In this document: positions 17,937 to 27,209 of the stretch, in pieces | Position numbering within the stretch: position 1 is the stretch's first letter | Layout of the letters: every line of letters begins with the position of its first letter | NCBI GenBank assembly: GCA_945860685.1 | Contig: CAMASJ010000005.1 | Location: 1 to 38,866 of the forward strand | Length of the DNA stretch: 38,866 nucleotides | Direction: 5' to 3' | Origin: Akkermansia muciniphila | GTDB taxonomy: Bacteria; Verrucomicrobiota; Verrucomicrobiia; Limisphaerales; UBA9464 | Translations under genes and position numbers: made by a program | The notes under the pieces: generated by a model | Told to the model about the DNA's origin: nothing | Seen by the model: the letters and a program-made list of their open reading frames with translations, nothing else | The model's database searches: none

Positions 17937-19454
17937 TCAGCCTCGGGCGGATCTCCGGACCGTCCTTTCGAGGAACAAGATCAGCATGATCCCAAGGGTG
18001 ATCCGGGCAAGCCAGGATCCGGGAGACCCTTCGGGATCGAACCCGCGCCAGCCCCTTTCCCACAGCTCGCGGAACAGCAGCGGCCCCCCGATGGACACCA
18101 CCGCGGGGAGCCCCGTGCGGTGGAGCAGGACCGTCATCGGCGGGATCGCCAGCATCCAGAGCTGGAGTTCTGCCAACCAGGGAAGCGCTTCGGACGGATC
18201 GGGCAGGCGCCCGTTCCGCAGCCACCCCATGAGTCGGCTGCCCGCGGCGCCGCCGACGGCGCCGACCACCGCCGCGACGCGGACTCGCCGTTGCCATGCA
18301 AGGACAAGGCCCTTCGCAGACAACGGCGTCGTCCGGAGTAGTTCGTCGGCCTCGGTTTGGAATATCCGCCTCCATGAATGGAGCGCGCTCCCCGCGCAAA
18401 GGGCCGCCAGCAGGAGGTCGCGCTGTTCGCCAGGTCGGCGGCTGAAGGTCCCCGCGAGCAGGATCCCGACGCCCAGCCCGAGGAGTAGCCAAAGCCGGGG
18501 ATCGTGGAGCCGGCCGTCCATGCGACGCACCAGCCAGGCCGCGGGATCCGCCGGGATCCAGTGCGACGGATTCCTTGCGGATGCGACCAGGCCGGAACCG
18601 CGGTTGGGTTCCTCCGCGGGACGCCAGGTCCGCACCAATGAACGGCCGGCGAGATGGACGGCGCCAAGGACCGCCGCGAGGGAGAGAGCGAGGACACCGG
18701 CTGCCGCGGTGACGTCGATCCAGCCAGTGCCCGTGTTGATCTGGGGCGCCGAGAGGAAGTTCACGGAGCCGTATTGCAACCCGGAGGTCCACCAGAGCAT
18801 CCGCCACCGCAGGAACCATGAGTCCTCGAACGAGCGGACCAGCAGGTTCGAAGGTGTCGCGAGGTGCTGTCCCAGCGTCGATGCCGTCACATGGAGAAAC
18901 ACCACACCGGCCGCCGCGGCGGCGGAGAACCCGACCGCGGCCAGCCGGGCTGCGAGGCCATCGCGACACAGGGACGAGGCCAGCAGCCCCGACGTCAGCG
19001 CCAATGCGAGGGCCGCCGTCTGGAAGAACGCCATCCTGAGGATGTCGGGCAAGGTGATGCCGCCAAGGAGCAGGGGGACCACGAGGACCGGCACGATTGC
19101 GAGGAGGACGGAGGCGCCTTGGAGGCAGTGTGCGGCAACCTTGGACAGGACCACCTCGATGGGCCGGAGCGGTGTGAGGAAGAGCAGGCCGATGGTCCCC
19201 TCGCGTTTCTCGCGGCTGAGGCAGTCCGCCGTCAGAAGCGGACCCACGATCCAGAGGAAGGCGAAGACGAGGCGGTTCAGGCCGATGAAGAGGGGGCGGC
19301 CCGAGGTCGCGGCCGCGAGCCGGAGCGGCTCGACGGCATTCCAGACGACCACTGACATCACCACGACGGCGAGGGCACGGACGACATGGGTGGTCGATCT
19401 CCGCGCCATCTCCAGCAACTCGCGGCGGAAGGCGGGGGAGGCGCGAAAACCCAT
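17937..19454 (-). CDS. ABC-2-type transporter permease
   Basis: MGFRASPAFRRELLEMARRSTTHVVRALAVVVMSVVV..., LSREKREGTIGLLFLTPLRPIEVVLSKV motif typical of ABC-2 permeases; multiple TM segments; adjacent to the ATPase gene. Confidence 0.87.
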   Translation of the reverse strand: MGFRASPAFRRELLEMARRSTTHVVRALAVVVMSVVVWNAVEPLRLAAATSGRPLFIGLNRLVFAFLWIVGPLLTADCLSREKREGTIGLLFLTPLRPIEVVLSKVAAHCLQGASVLLAIVPVLVVPLLLGGITLPDILRMAFFQTAALALALTSGLLASSLCRDGLAARLAAVGFSAAAAAGVVFLHVTASTLGQHLATPSNLLVRSFEDSWFLRWRMLWWTSGLQYGSVNFLSAPQINTGTGWIDVTAAAGVLALSLAAVLGAVHLAGRSLVRTWRPAEEPNRGSGLVASARNPSHWIPADPAAWLVRRMDGRLHDPRLWLLLGLGVGILLAGTFSRRPGEQRDLLLAALCAGSALHSWRRIFQTEADELLRTTPLSAKGLVLAWQRRVRVAAVVGAVGGAAGSRLMGWLRNGRLPDPSEALPWLAELQLWMLAIPPMTVLLHRTGLPAVVSIGGPLLFRELWERGWRGFDPEGSPGSWLARITLGIMLILFLERTVRRSARG

Positions 19455-19468
19455 GGTCGGTCCTCGAC

Positions 19469-20446
19469 CTACTGGGTCTCGCCCCGGGTGACCCGGAGGA
19501 ACACCTCCTCGAGGCCGACTTCTTCCGGTTTCAATTCCAGGACCCCCAGACCGGCGTGGACCAGCGTCCGGGCGATCACGGAGGGATCGGCATCGGGGCT
19601 GGCGAGGACGACGCGGACCTGTCGTTCGAGCGGAGCGGCCTCGAGGATGCCTTCCGCACCCCGGAGGCAGCGAACGACGGCTTCCGGCTCCGAATGGGAT
19701 CGGACGAGGTACACGGGGCCCGCGGAGGCTGGGCCGGCGGCACCCTGCACGGGACCGGAGTAGATCAGGCGACCCCGCTCGATGATCGCACATCGATTGC
19801 ACAGCGCCTGCAGCTCGCTGAGGATATGGGAGCTGATGATGATGGTCTTACCCATCCGCCGGAGCTCCTGCAGGATCGCCATCATCTCGATGCGGGCCCG
19901 CGGATCGAGGCCCGATGCCGGCTCGTCGAGCAGCAGCAGCTGGGGATCGTGTATCAATACCCGAGCGAGGCCCAAGCGCTGTTGCATGCCGCGGCTCAGG
20001 GCGCCGATGACGGAACCCCGTTTGCCGGTCAGCCCCACCAGCTCGAGGACGTCGGCGACGGTCCGTTCCCGGCGTTCCGCGGGAATGCGGTAGCAGGCCC
20101 CGAAGAAGTCGAGGTACTCGGTGACCTCCATGTCCTTGTACACGCCGAAGAAGTCCGGCATGTAGCCGATCAGGTGCCGCACCTGGTCGGCTTCGGCGAC
20201 GACGTCCTTGTCGAAGATCCGTGCGGTGCCTGCGCTGGGGGTCAGGAAGGTGGCGAGGATCCGGAGCGTCGTCGTCTTCCCGGCGCCGTTGGAGCCGATG
20301 AAGCCGAACAGGTCCCCGCGCTGGACGGTCAGGTCGAGCCGGTCGAGCGCCGTCATCGTTCCATAGGTGCGGGTGAGTCCCGAGGTGTGGACTGCGGGTC
20401 CCGGAGGTACCGGGGGTGGATTGGCGGCGGCGGCACCGGGATTCAT
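19469..20446 (-). CDS. ABC transporter ATP-binding protein
   Basis: FGFIGSNGAGKTTTLRILATFL Walker A, ALSRGMQQRLGLARVLIHDPQLLLLDEPASGLDPRARIEMM signature/Walker B, IIISSHILSELQALC. Confidence 0.97.
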   Translation of the reverse strand: MNPGAAAANPPPVPPGPAVHTSGLTRTYGTMTALDRLDLTVQRGDLFGFIGSNGAGKTTTLRILATFLTPSAGTARIFDKDVVAEADQVRHLIGYMPDFFGVYKDMEVTEYLDFFGACYRIPAERRERTVADVLELVGLTGKRGSVIGALSRGMQQRLGLARVLIHDPQLLLLDEPASGLDPRARIEMMAILQELRRMGKTIIISSHILSELQALCNRCAIIERGRLIYSGPVQGAAGPASAGPVYLVRSHSEPEAVVRCLRGAEGILEAAPLERQVRVVLASPDADPSVIARTLVHAGLGVLELKPEEVGLEEVFLRVTRGETQ

Positions 20447-22680
20447 GGGCGGCTGGGATTCTGGGGACGGAGCAGCATCCGGAAGACGGAGGTCGTCCGG
20501 TGGCGGGAAACCTCGAAGCGGTTCAGGGGATCGGAAGGCCGATGGTCCTCGACCAACGCGAAGACGAGCAGGCCCTCGTCCTGCAACAGCGAGGACATGT
20601 CCTGGCCGGCGGCGCCGCGGCTTCGGTATCCCCGATCCTCTTCCCGTTCCTCCGTCTCCTCCAGAGGGGGGACCTCCGAACCCAGGATGGAGGCCGCGAC
20701 CACCGCGGCGCCCCGATCGTTGAGCCGGGGCGGATCGTCGCTTCGACCGAACATGGCCCGTCGATGGTTCAGTACGGCTCGGAACCGCGGAAGATGTTCT
20801 TCCAGGAAGCCCATCCGGGAGACGACCTCACTGGATTTGCGGTGCAGCGTCGCGGATCGACCCGGCGGAAGGTCCCGGATCGGGCCGTGGACCAACCCGG
20901 ATTCGACCACCCAGATGGCGGTGATGCGGTCGGGACCGCTGTTGCGGAAGGAGACGCTGGCGCCATCGGCGGAAAGGGCCGCCTCGAATGGGGCGGTCGC
21001 CGTGCCGGCCCACTCGGCTGCGGCGGTGCGGCTGGTCCAGATCGGCACGAAGAGTTCTGCATCCATCCCCTCAGACTTGCCGCGGCTCAGGAGCCCGGAA
21101 CCGCCGCCGACGAGGTCCATCTCGCCGAAGGGTCGGCGGAACACGGCGGAATCCCGGTCCAACGACAGTGAGTAGCGTTCGTTTGAAGGGGAATAGACCG
21201 AGCCGTAGGTCCTGCCGCGGACGCCCATGGCCGTGCCGTTGGTTCCGAGCGGGTGCAGGTCGACGAGGTGGAACTCGTTCCACTCCGTCTTCCCGGCCCG
21301 CAGGTGGAAGCCGATGGCGTAGAGCATCAGGGAGAAAGCGACGACATAGGCCGGGAAGGTGACCAAGGTCAGCATCGGCTTCCGGAGGCGGCGGACCAGC
21401 CAGCGGTCGAAGGGGCCGATCACCACCAGGTACACCACGAGCAACGCGAGGAGTGAAACGATCGGAAGCTTGCGGACCTGTTCGGTCTCCACGAGGGCTG
21501 ACATCACGTCGTCGAACATCGGTTCCGCCCAAGTCAGCAAGGCCTCGGAGGTGAGCAGTTGCGGAGGCACCCCGAAAAGGGCGGCCCAGAAGTGTCCGCC
21601 GGCCGACGCGCCGCGGAGCGGTTCCCGTTCGGGATTCCAGCCGAGGAGGGTGACGCGACCCCAACCCACCGCCCGGGTCGAGGCGATGGTCGTCCCGCCG
21701 ACAGAGATCACCGGACGGGCGTTCGGTGCCAGCGTTCCGAGGACCGTCGAACTTTCCAAACTCCGGTCGAGGCCGTCGCCCGGGGCCGTCTGGAAAAGCC
21801 GCCCCGATCTTGGAGGCTGGCCCTCATCCTTGCCCTTCCGAGACCGCAGGCGAGGCGAGGGCGACTCGAATCCGTGGGAGGGACGTGCCGGGGCCGACCG
21901 GATCCATTCGAGCAGGGCGGGACCGACGACGACCGCACCGCTGTTTCGCGGCTGGATGGGCAGGAGGGATTTCAGCGCGGGTGCCGAATCCGCGCCGGCA
22001 ACCTGCTCGAGGGCGAGGACCAGATGGCCGCCGTTGTGGACCCAGGCGAGTAGAGCGTCGACTTGGGCCGGCCGGAACGAGGCCAGCCGGTCGGAGTGCA
22101 GGTAGAGCCCGCCAAGACCTTCCAGCGCGAGTGGGTTCTCCGGGAAGTAGGCGGGATCCATCCGGGCGATCCGGACGTTGCCGTCCCAAGCTTCCGACGA
22201 TGCTCCGGGCATGGATGGGAGTCCGCCGGACGACGCTGGAATGGCGCCAAGTACCGACCCTTCCGCGGGGACAAAGGCCAGGTTCTGGGTTCGTTCCGCC
22301 AGGGTCTTGTCGAGGGAGTCGGCGACGCGGACGTGGACGCCCGAGACGTTCACGGAAGACGCGTAGGCGGTGAGCAGGAAGCGTTTCCGGGTGCCGGTGG
22401 GAAGCGATTCCCGGAGAACCTGACGGTCCGAGGCGGCGCCGCCGAACCCGAGCTCGATCGTCGCATCGAAGGTTCCGCCGTCGTTGAAGACCTCCACAGC
22501 CACCGGGAACCAGTGTCCGGTACGGACGGCGCCTTCGTAACCAGCGAAGACGTCCAACTGGATCTCCGCCCGCGCCTTCAGGAACAGGAGCCCGAGGACC
22601 AGGAGGAACCCGGCGACCAGGCGTCCGGACCACATGCGGCCTTGCGACGGAGTTGGGTGTCCGTTGAAGCCTGCGTTCAT
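20443..22680 (-). CDS. Large membrane-anchored protein of unknown function (GATase-like fold possible), coupled to the ABC exporter
   Basis: N-terminal TM/signal MWSGRLVAGFLLVLGLLFLKARAE, beta-sandwich-like N-terminal half, LGGLYLHSDRLASFRPAQVDALLAWVHNGGHLVLALEQVAG, internal TM region VSLLALLVVYLVVIGPFDRWLVRRL; 4-nt overlaps with both neighbours. Confidence 0.8.
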   Translation of the reverse strand: MNAGFNGHPTPSQGRMWSGRLVAGFLLVLGLLFLKARAEIQLDVFAGYEGAVRTGHWFPVAVEVFNDGGTFDATIELGFGGAASDRQVLRESLPTGTRKRFLLTAYASSVNVSGVHVRVADSLDKTLAERTQNLAFVPAEGSVLGAIPASSGGLPSMPGASSEAWDGNVRIARMDPAYFPENPLALEGLGGLYLHSDRLASFRPAQVDALLAWVHNGGHLVLALEQVAGADSAPALKSLLPIQPRNSGAVVVGPALLEWIRSAPARPSHGFESPSPRLRSRKGKDEGQPPRSGRLFQTAPGDGLDRSLESSTVLGTLAPNARPVISVGGTTIASTRAVGWGRVTLLGWNPEREPLRGASAGGHFWAALFGVPPQLLTSEALLTWAEPMFDDVMSALVETEQVRKLPIVSLLALLVVYLVVIGPFDRWLVRRLRKPMLTLVTFPAYVVAFSLMLYAIGFHLRAGKTEWNEFHLVDLHPLGTNGTAMGVRGRTYGSVYSPSNERYSLSLDRDSAVFRRPFGEMDLVGGGSGLLSRGKSEGMDAELFVPIWTSRTAAAEWAGTATAPFEAALSADGASVSFRNSGPDRITAIWVVESGLVHGPIRDLPPGRSATLHRKSSEVVSRMGFLEEHLPRFRAVLNHRRAMFGRSDDPPRLNDRGAAVVAASILGSEVPPLEETEEREEDRGYRSRGAAGQDMSSLLQDEGLLVFALVEDHRPSDPLNRFEVSRHRTTSVFRMLLRPQNPSRP

Positions 22681-23888
22681 CGGCGGACTCCTTCCGTCTG
22701 CGCGAGTTCCTTGAACAGCCGTTCGAAATCCCCGAACACGCGGTCAAGGCTGAAGCGCTCTTGCACGGTTTCCCGGGCCGCCTCGGTGAGAAGCCGGGTG
22801 CCGGGGGCGTCGTCGAGCAGCCGCCGCAACGAGTTGAGGTAGGCGCCGGCGTCTCCCAGTGGGACGACCAGGCCGTCGATGTCCGAGGTGAGGATCGCGG
22901 TGACGCCACCGGCTCCGGCGGCCACCACCGGGGTCCCGACCGCCATCGACTCGATCAGCACCCTTCCGAAGGGTTCCGGCTTCAGCGAGGTGTGGAGGAG
23001 GACGTCGAGGCTGGAAAGCGCGGCGGCGATGTCGCTTTGGAAGGGGACCATGGAGACGCGTCCGTGGAGCGGAGCTTGGGCGACGCGGCTCCGCAACTGC
23101 TGTTCGAAGGGTGCGTCCTCGTTGAAGGCGCGTCCGATGATGACGAAGCGTCCGGCGCGTCCGGAGGCGATCCACTGTTCGGCGATCTGGAGGAAGAGTT
23201 CCTGGCCCTTCCAGGGGGTGATCCTTCCGACGACCCCGATGAGGGGTTCCCGGGGCGCAAGGTCGAGTTGCGCGCGGAGCGGTCGTTTGGCGTCGCGGAC
23301 GTAGCGGTCGAGGGGGATGCCGTTGAGGATCGTCCGGATCCGTTGCCGGGGGACACCCAACCGGACGAGGGCGTCGGCTCCGGCCTGGGACACCGGAGCC
23401 AGGCGGGAGGCAAGTCGGCGGGCCTTGTGGGAGAAGGCGCGCCGGATCGGCCAGCCGAAGAACTCCGGCGTGAGCAGGTCGTTGACCCACCAGACGGATG
23501 GGATTCCCGAACGGGCGGCCGCGGCGCCGGCGGCGAAGTGGTCCTTGTTGGTGGGTGTGAGGACGGCCTCCGGCTTCAGGCGGGAGATGAGTTCGCGGAG
23601 CGTTCCTGTGGCCCGTTGAAGCTCCAGAAGGCCCTTCACCTTGGCCCATGGGGAGAAGGAGCGTCCCACCACCCGGAGCTCGTTCAAGGCCGGTGCGAAG
23701 CCGTACGGCACTCGGTCCACGCCCATGGCGGCCAAAGCGGAATCCAGCGGACTGCCCGGGGCGCAGGCGACCGTCACCTGCCATCGCAATGCCAGTTCGG
23801 GGTGCCCCAGCAGTTCGACCACGTTCACCTCGGCCCCGCCGAGGACCTTGCTGACGTGGTCGGCGATGAGGATGCGCCGCGGTGACAT
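22677..23888 (-). CDS. Glycosyltransferase family 4-type (GT-B)
   Basis: RRILIADHVSKVLGGAEVNVVELL, IGVVGRITPWKGQELFLQIAEQW, FVIIGRAFN, LKPEPFGRVLIESMAVGTPVVAAGAGGVTAILTSDIDGLVVPLGD. Confidence 0.95.
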   Translation of the reverse strand: MSPRRILIADHVSKVLGGAEVNVVELLGHPELALRWQVTVACAPGSPLDSALAAMGVDRVPYGFAPALNELRVVGRSFSPWAKVKGLLELQRATGTLRELISRLKPEAVLTPTNKDHFAAGAAAARSGIPSVWWVNDLLTPEFFGWPIRRAFSHKARRLASRLAPVSQAGADALVRLGVPRQRIRTILNGIPLDRYVRDAKRPLRAQLDLAPREPLIGVVGRITPWKGQELFLQIAEQWIASGRAGRFVIIGRAFNEDAPFEQQLRSRVAQAPLHGRVSMVPFQSDIAAALSSLDVLLHTSLKPEPFGRVLIESMAVGTPVVAAGAGGVTAILTSDIDGLVVPLGDAGAYLNSLRRLLDDAPGTRLLTEAARETVQERFSLDRVFGDFERLFKELAQTEGVRR

Positions 23889-24160
23889 CGGAACGAACTT
23901 AGCCAAGTCTGGATGGGAAGACCAAGCCGGGACGCAATCTGGAGCCAAGGCAGGGTGCCCGTTGCGGTGCCCTTACAGTTCACTCCGAACCAGAAGCCGA
24001 CCTTCATGGCTCCCTTTGGGCGACGAGGTGGAGGACCGTCGTCCGAGGTGGATCTTGGGCCGCCGTGGTCCGGGAAGGTCGCCGGCACCTTTTGGTAGAC
24101 GCTCGGCTCGGAGGAGGATTCGCATTGCGGCCGTGCCGAAAAGATGGAGGGTTGGGTCGG

Positions 24161-27118
24161 ATGTCCGGAAAACGTCTGGCGACCCTCCTCCTGCTGCTCT
24201 CGGCGCTTTGCCCTACCGGCATTTCTGCCGCGACGCCACCCGTGCCGGATGCCCCGGTACTCCAGGGTTCGCTGCTGGGCGGCGGCGGACCGGACTACAC
24301 CCAGGACGCAGGACATCGGCTCGTCCGCGGACCGGGCGGCGCCTTGTTCCTTTCCGGCATCTCCGGTTCGAGGGTCTTCCCCTACACGTTGCGTATCGGT
24401 GATTCGACCGGGGAGGGCTCGTTTGTGGCCCGGTACCGTCCGGACGGTTCGGGCACCGACTGGATCGCGTTCCTCGGCTCGCTGGACGTCCGCGCCATCG
24501 CGGTCGACGCCGCGGGCGCGGTCTACCTTGCGGGGGACACCGGCGGCTACTCGCCGATGGCCAGCACCGCGCAGCCCCAGGCGGGCGGCAATCGGGACGC
24601 CTTCGTGGCCAAGCTCCGGCCCGATGGAATGGCCCTGGACTACTTCACCTTCCTCGGCGGTTCCCAGCTGGACCTGGGGTTGGCCATTGCCGTGGACACC
24701 AACGGCGCCGCGGTGGTCTCCGGAACCACCACCTCCAAGGACTTCCCCGTGACCGCCGGCGCCGCGCAGACGGTGGCGGGCGGACGCTACGACGCCTTCG
24801 TGGCCCGCGTCTCCCCCGACGGTCGGCGCATCGAATACGCGACCTACCTCGGCGGCACGGGTTCGGAGCGCGCGGCGGATGTGGCTCTCGATTCCCAGGG
24901 GCGTGCGATCGTGGCCGGTCGCACCAGCGGGACGAACCTCGTGGCCGGTATCGAAGAGGCCCGGTTGGGTGCGTCTTCCGGGCGCATCGACGCCTTCGTG
25001 GCGCGGTTGGGTGTCGCCGGAACGACCTTCGAGGCCCTGGCCCGGATCGGTGGCGATCGCAACGACGGCGCTGCCCGCCTCGCGCTCACTCCCGGAGGCG
25101 ACGTCGTCCTGCTCGGCACCACCGATTCGGAGGATTGGCCCGTCGCAGGCGTTCCGCTCCCGGGTGCCAACCGCGGTGGCGACGACCTGTTCCTGGCCCG
25201 TTTGGATGCCGGTCTCACCCGCTTGGAATCCGCGGTCTGGCTGGGATCCGAGGGCACCGAGTCTCTGGAACGGCTCCAGTACTTCGGCGGATTTCAGATC
25301 GACGGCGAACCGGCCGGCGACGGAAGCCTGCCGTTCGAGACCGGCGGGCTCGCCATGGCGGCAAATGGCGATGTGCTTGTGGCGGCCACCACGCGGAATC
25401 CCTTCTGGAACGGGGTCCGCGCCGCGGGCGGGAACTCGGAGGTGCTGGCCGCCCGATTCTCGCCGGACTTCGCCACGATTCGTTGGATGGATCTGCTGGG
25501 AGGACGCGAGGACGACCTGGGGGCGGCCGTGGCCGACGATGGAGCCGGTGGCGCTTGGGTTGCAGGAGAAGCCGGGCGTCCGCTGGTGCCGCCCTATTTC
25601 CCCACCACCGGACCGTCCGGACAGGCGGACTTCGGTGGCGGCGTTTCCGACGCCTTCCTGCTCCGGTTGGGAGCCGTGGCCACGGCTCCCGTCAACGATG
25701 CCTTCCTCGCTGCCACGCCGGTGGTCGGCGGAAGAGTGACCGTCCGTGCGGACCTTTCCACGGCGACCGCCGAACCGGGAGATCCGGCATTCGGCGATGC
25801 ATCCCCGGGGCGCACCGCCTGGTGGACCTGGACCGCGCCGGTCGCGGGCCGGCTCTCGATCGGAACCCGCCCCGGAAGTCCGGCGGCCTGGGGCGTCTAC
25901 ACCGGGTCCACTCTCTCCTCCCTCGCCGAGGTCGCCGTCGGTCTGCAGCCCGGCGTGCCCGGACGCTTCGCGGTGACCGCCGGGACGACCTATCGGATCC
26001 TGCTACGCGCCCCGGCGGGACAGGCCGGGCCTGTCGATTGGAGCCTGCGGTTCTCGGGTGTTCCCAACGATGACTTCCTCGAACGGACTCCGCTGACGGG
26101 ATTGCCGGTGGAGGTCACCGGCGACACCACACGGGCGACCGTCGAGCCCGGGGAAGGGCTGCTGGCGGATGGCTCGGTCGGCGGCGGTTCCGTCTGGTGG
26201 GAATGGACTGCCACGACCACCGGCGCGGTGGAGGTCGAGGTGGACGGCGGCATCTTCCTGCCGTCGCTCGTGATCTTCGTTGGCGACACCCGGGAATCCC
26301 TGGTCCGGATCCAGTCCGGCTCCGGCGCCTCGGGTCCGGAAGGTTCGTTCGGAAGGTCCGTCACGTTCCTGGCCACCGCCGGGGTCCGCTACCCGATCGC
26401 CCTCGACGGCTACATCGGGGTTTCGGGACCGTTCCGCCTGCGCCTCCGCACGGGCCGGCCTCCGGTCAACGACCTGTTCTCCAACCGGACGCGACTCGAG
26501 GGTCCCTACGTGGTGCAGGCCGGCTCCAACCTCCGGTCGACCTTCGAACGCGACGCGTCGGAACCGCCCCTCGTGCGGACCAACGCCCTCGGCGAAGTGG
26601 GCGCCCCCGCGTCCATGAACACCGTCTGGTACACCTGGACGGCCACCGATACGGGCCGCACGCGGGTGGGCATCACCAACGCCGTTTTCGACACCCGGGT
26701 GGCCGTGTACCGCGGGAGTACGCTTGGAACGCTGGTGCGGGTGGCCGACGCCGATGGCCTGACGCCGGACGACCGGAACTCGCTGGCCGTCTTCGAGGCG
26801 GTCGCCGGGACCGTGTACCAGATCCAGGTCGACGGCGGGAACTACGACGGGCGCTCCGGGGATTTCCTGCTGACTCTCGTGTTGGACCATCCGCCGCGGA
26901 TCCTCCCGGGGACGCTGGTCCGGGAGACCGACGGCGCACTGCGCTTCGGCGTCGAGGCGGTGCCGGGACGCCTGCTGAGGCTGGAGGCGAGCGAGGACCT
27001 CAGGACCTGGACCGAGGTCTCCTCCGAGACGCCGACGGAGCCGCGGATCTCGGTCCGGGCGCCCTCGGATGCCGGTGGCCGGCGCTTCTTCCGGTTGAAC
27101 TCCCCGGAAGGTCCCTGA
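24161..27118 (+). CDS. Secreted SBBP beta-propeller repeat protein with three tandem C-terminal beta-sandwich-like modules
   Basis: Signal peptide MSGKRLATLLLLLSALCPTGISA; repeats such as GGNRDAFVAKLRPDGMALDYFTFLGGSQLDLGLAIAVDTNGAAVVSGTTTSKDFPVT and GGRYDAFVARVSPDGRRIEYATYLGGTGSERAADVALD; three NDxF...WxWTA modules. Confidence 0.9.
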   Translation: MSGKRLATLLLLLSALCPTGISAATPPVPDAPVLQGSLLGGGGPDYTQDAGHRLVRGPGGALFLSGISGSRVFPYTLRIGDSTGEGSFVARYRPDGSGTDWIAFLGSLDVRAIAVDAAGAVYLAGDTGGYSPMASTAQPQAGGNRDAFVAKLRPDGMALDYFTFLGGSQLDLGLAIAVDTNGAAVVSGTTTSKDFPVTAGAAQTVAGGRYDAFVARVSPDGRRIEYATYLGGTGSERAADVALDSQGRAIVAGRTSGTNLVAGIEEARLGASSGRIDAFVARLGVAGTTFEALARIGGDRNDGAARLALTPGGDVVLLGTTDSEDWPVAGVPLPGANRGGDDLFLARLDAGLTRLESAVWLGSEGTESLERLQYFGGFQIDGEPAGDGSLPFETGGLAMAANGDVLVAATTRNPFWNGVRAAGGNSEVLAARFSPDFATIRWMDLLGGREDDLGAAVADDGAGGAWVAGEAGRPLVPPYFPTTGPSGQADFGGGVSDAFLLRLGAVATAPVNDAFLAATPVVGGRVTVRADLSTATAEPGDPAFGDASPGRTAWWTWTAPVAGRLSIGTRPGSPAAWGVYTGSTLSSLAEVAVGLQPGVPGRFAVTAGTTYRILLRAPAGQAGPVDWSLRFSGVPNDDFLERTPLTGLPVEVTGDTTRATVEPGEGLLADGSVGGGSVWWEWTATTTGAVEVEVDGGIFLPSLVIFVGDTRESLVRIQSGSGASGPEGSFGRSVTFLATAGVRYPIALDGYIGVSGPFRLRLRTGRPPVNDLFSNRTRLEGPYVVQAGSNLRSTFERDASEPPLVRTNALGEVGAPASMNTVWYTWTATDTGRTRVGITNAVFDTRVAVYRGSTLGTLVRVADADGLTPDDRNSLAVFEAVAGTVYQIQVDGGNYDGRSGDFLLTLVLDHPPRILPGTLVRETDGALRFGVEAVPGRLLRLEASEDLRTWTEVSSETPTEPRISVRAPSDAGGRRFFRLNSPEGP

Positions 27119-27209
27119 TCGGCGGCGCCGGTTGGCCCTCGTGGGGAGCTCCGGAATCCGCCTCCGAGCGTTGGCGGGAACACGATGTGCCTGCTAGGAA
27201 TTGCAGGCC

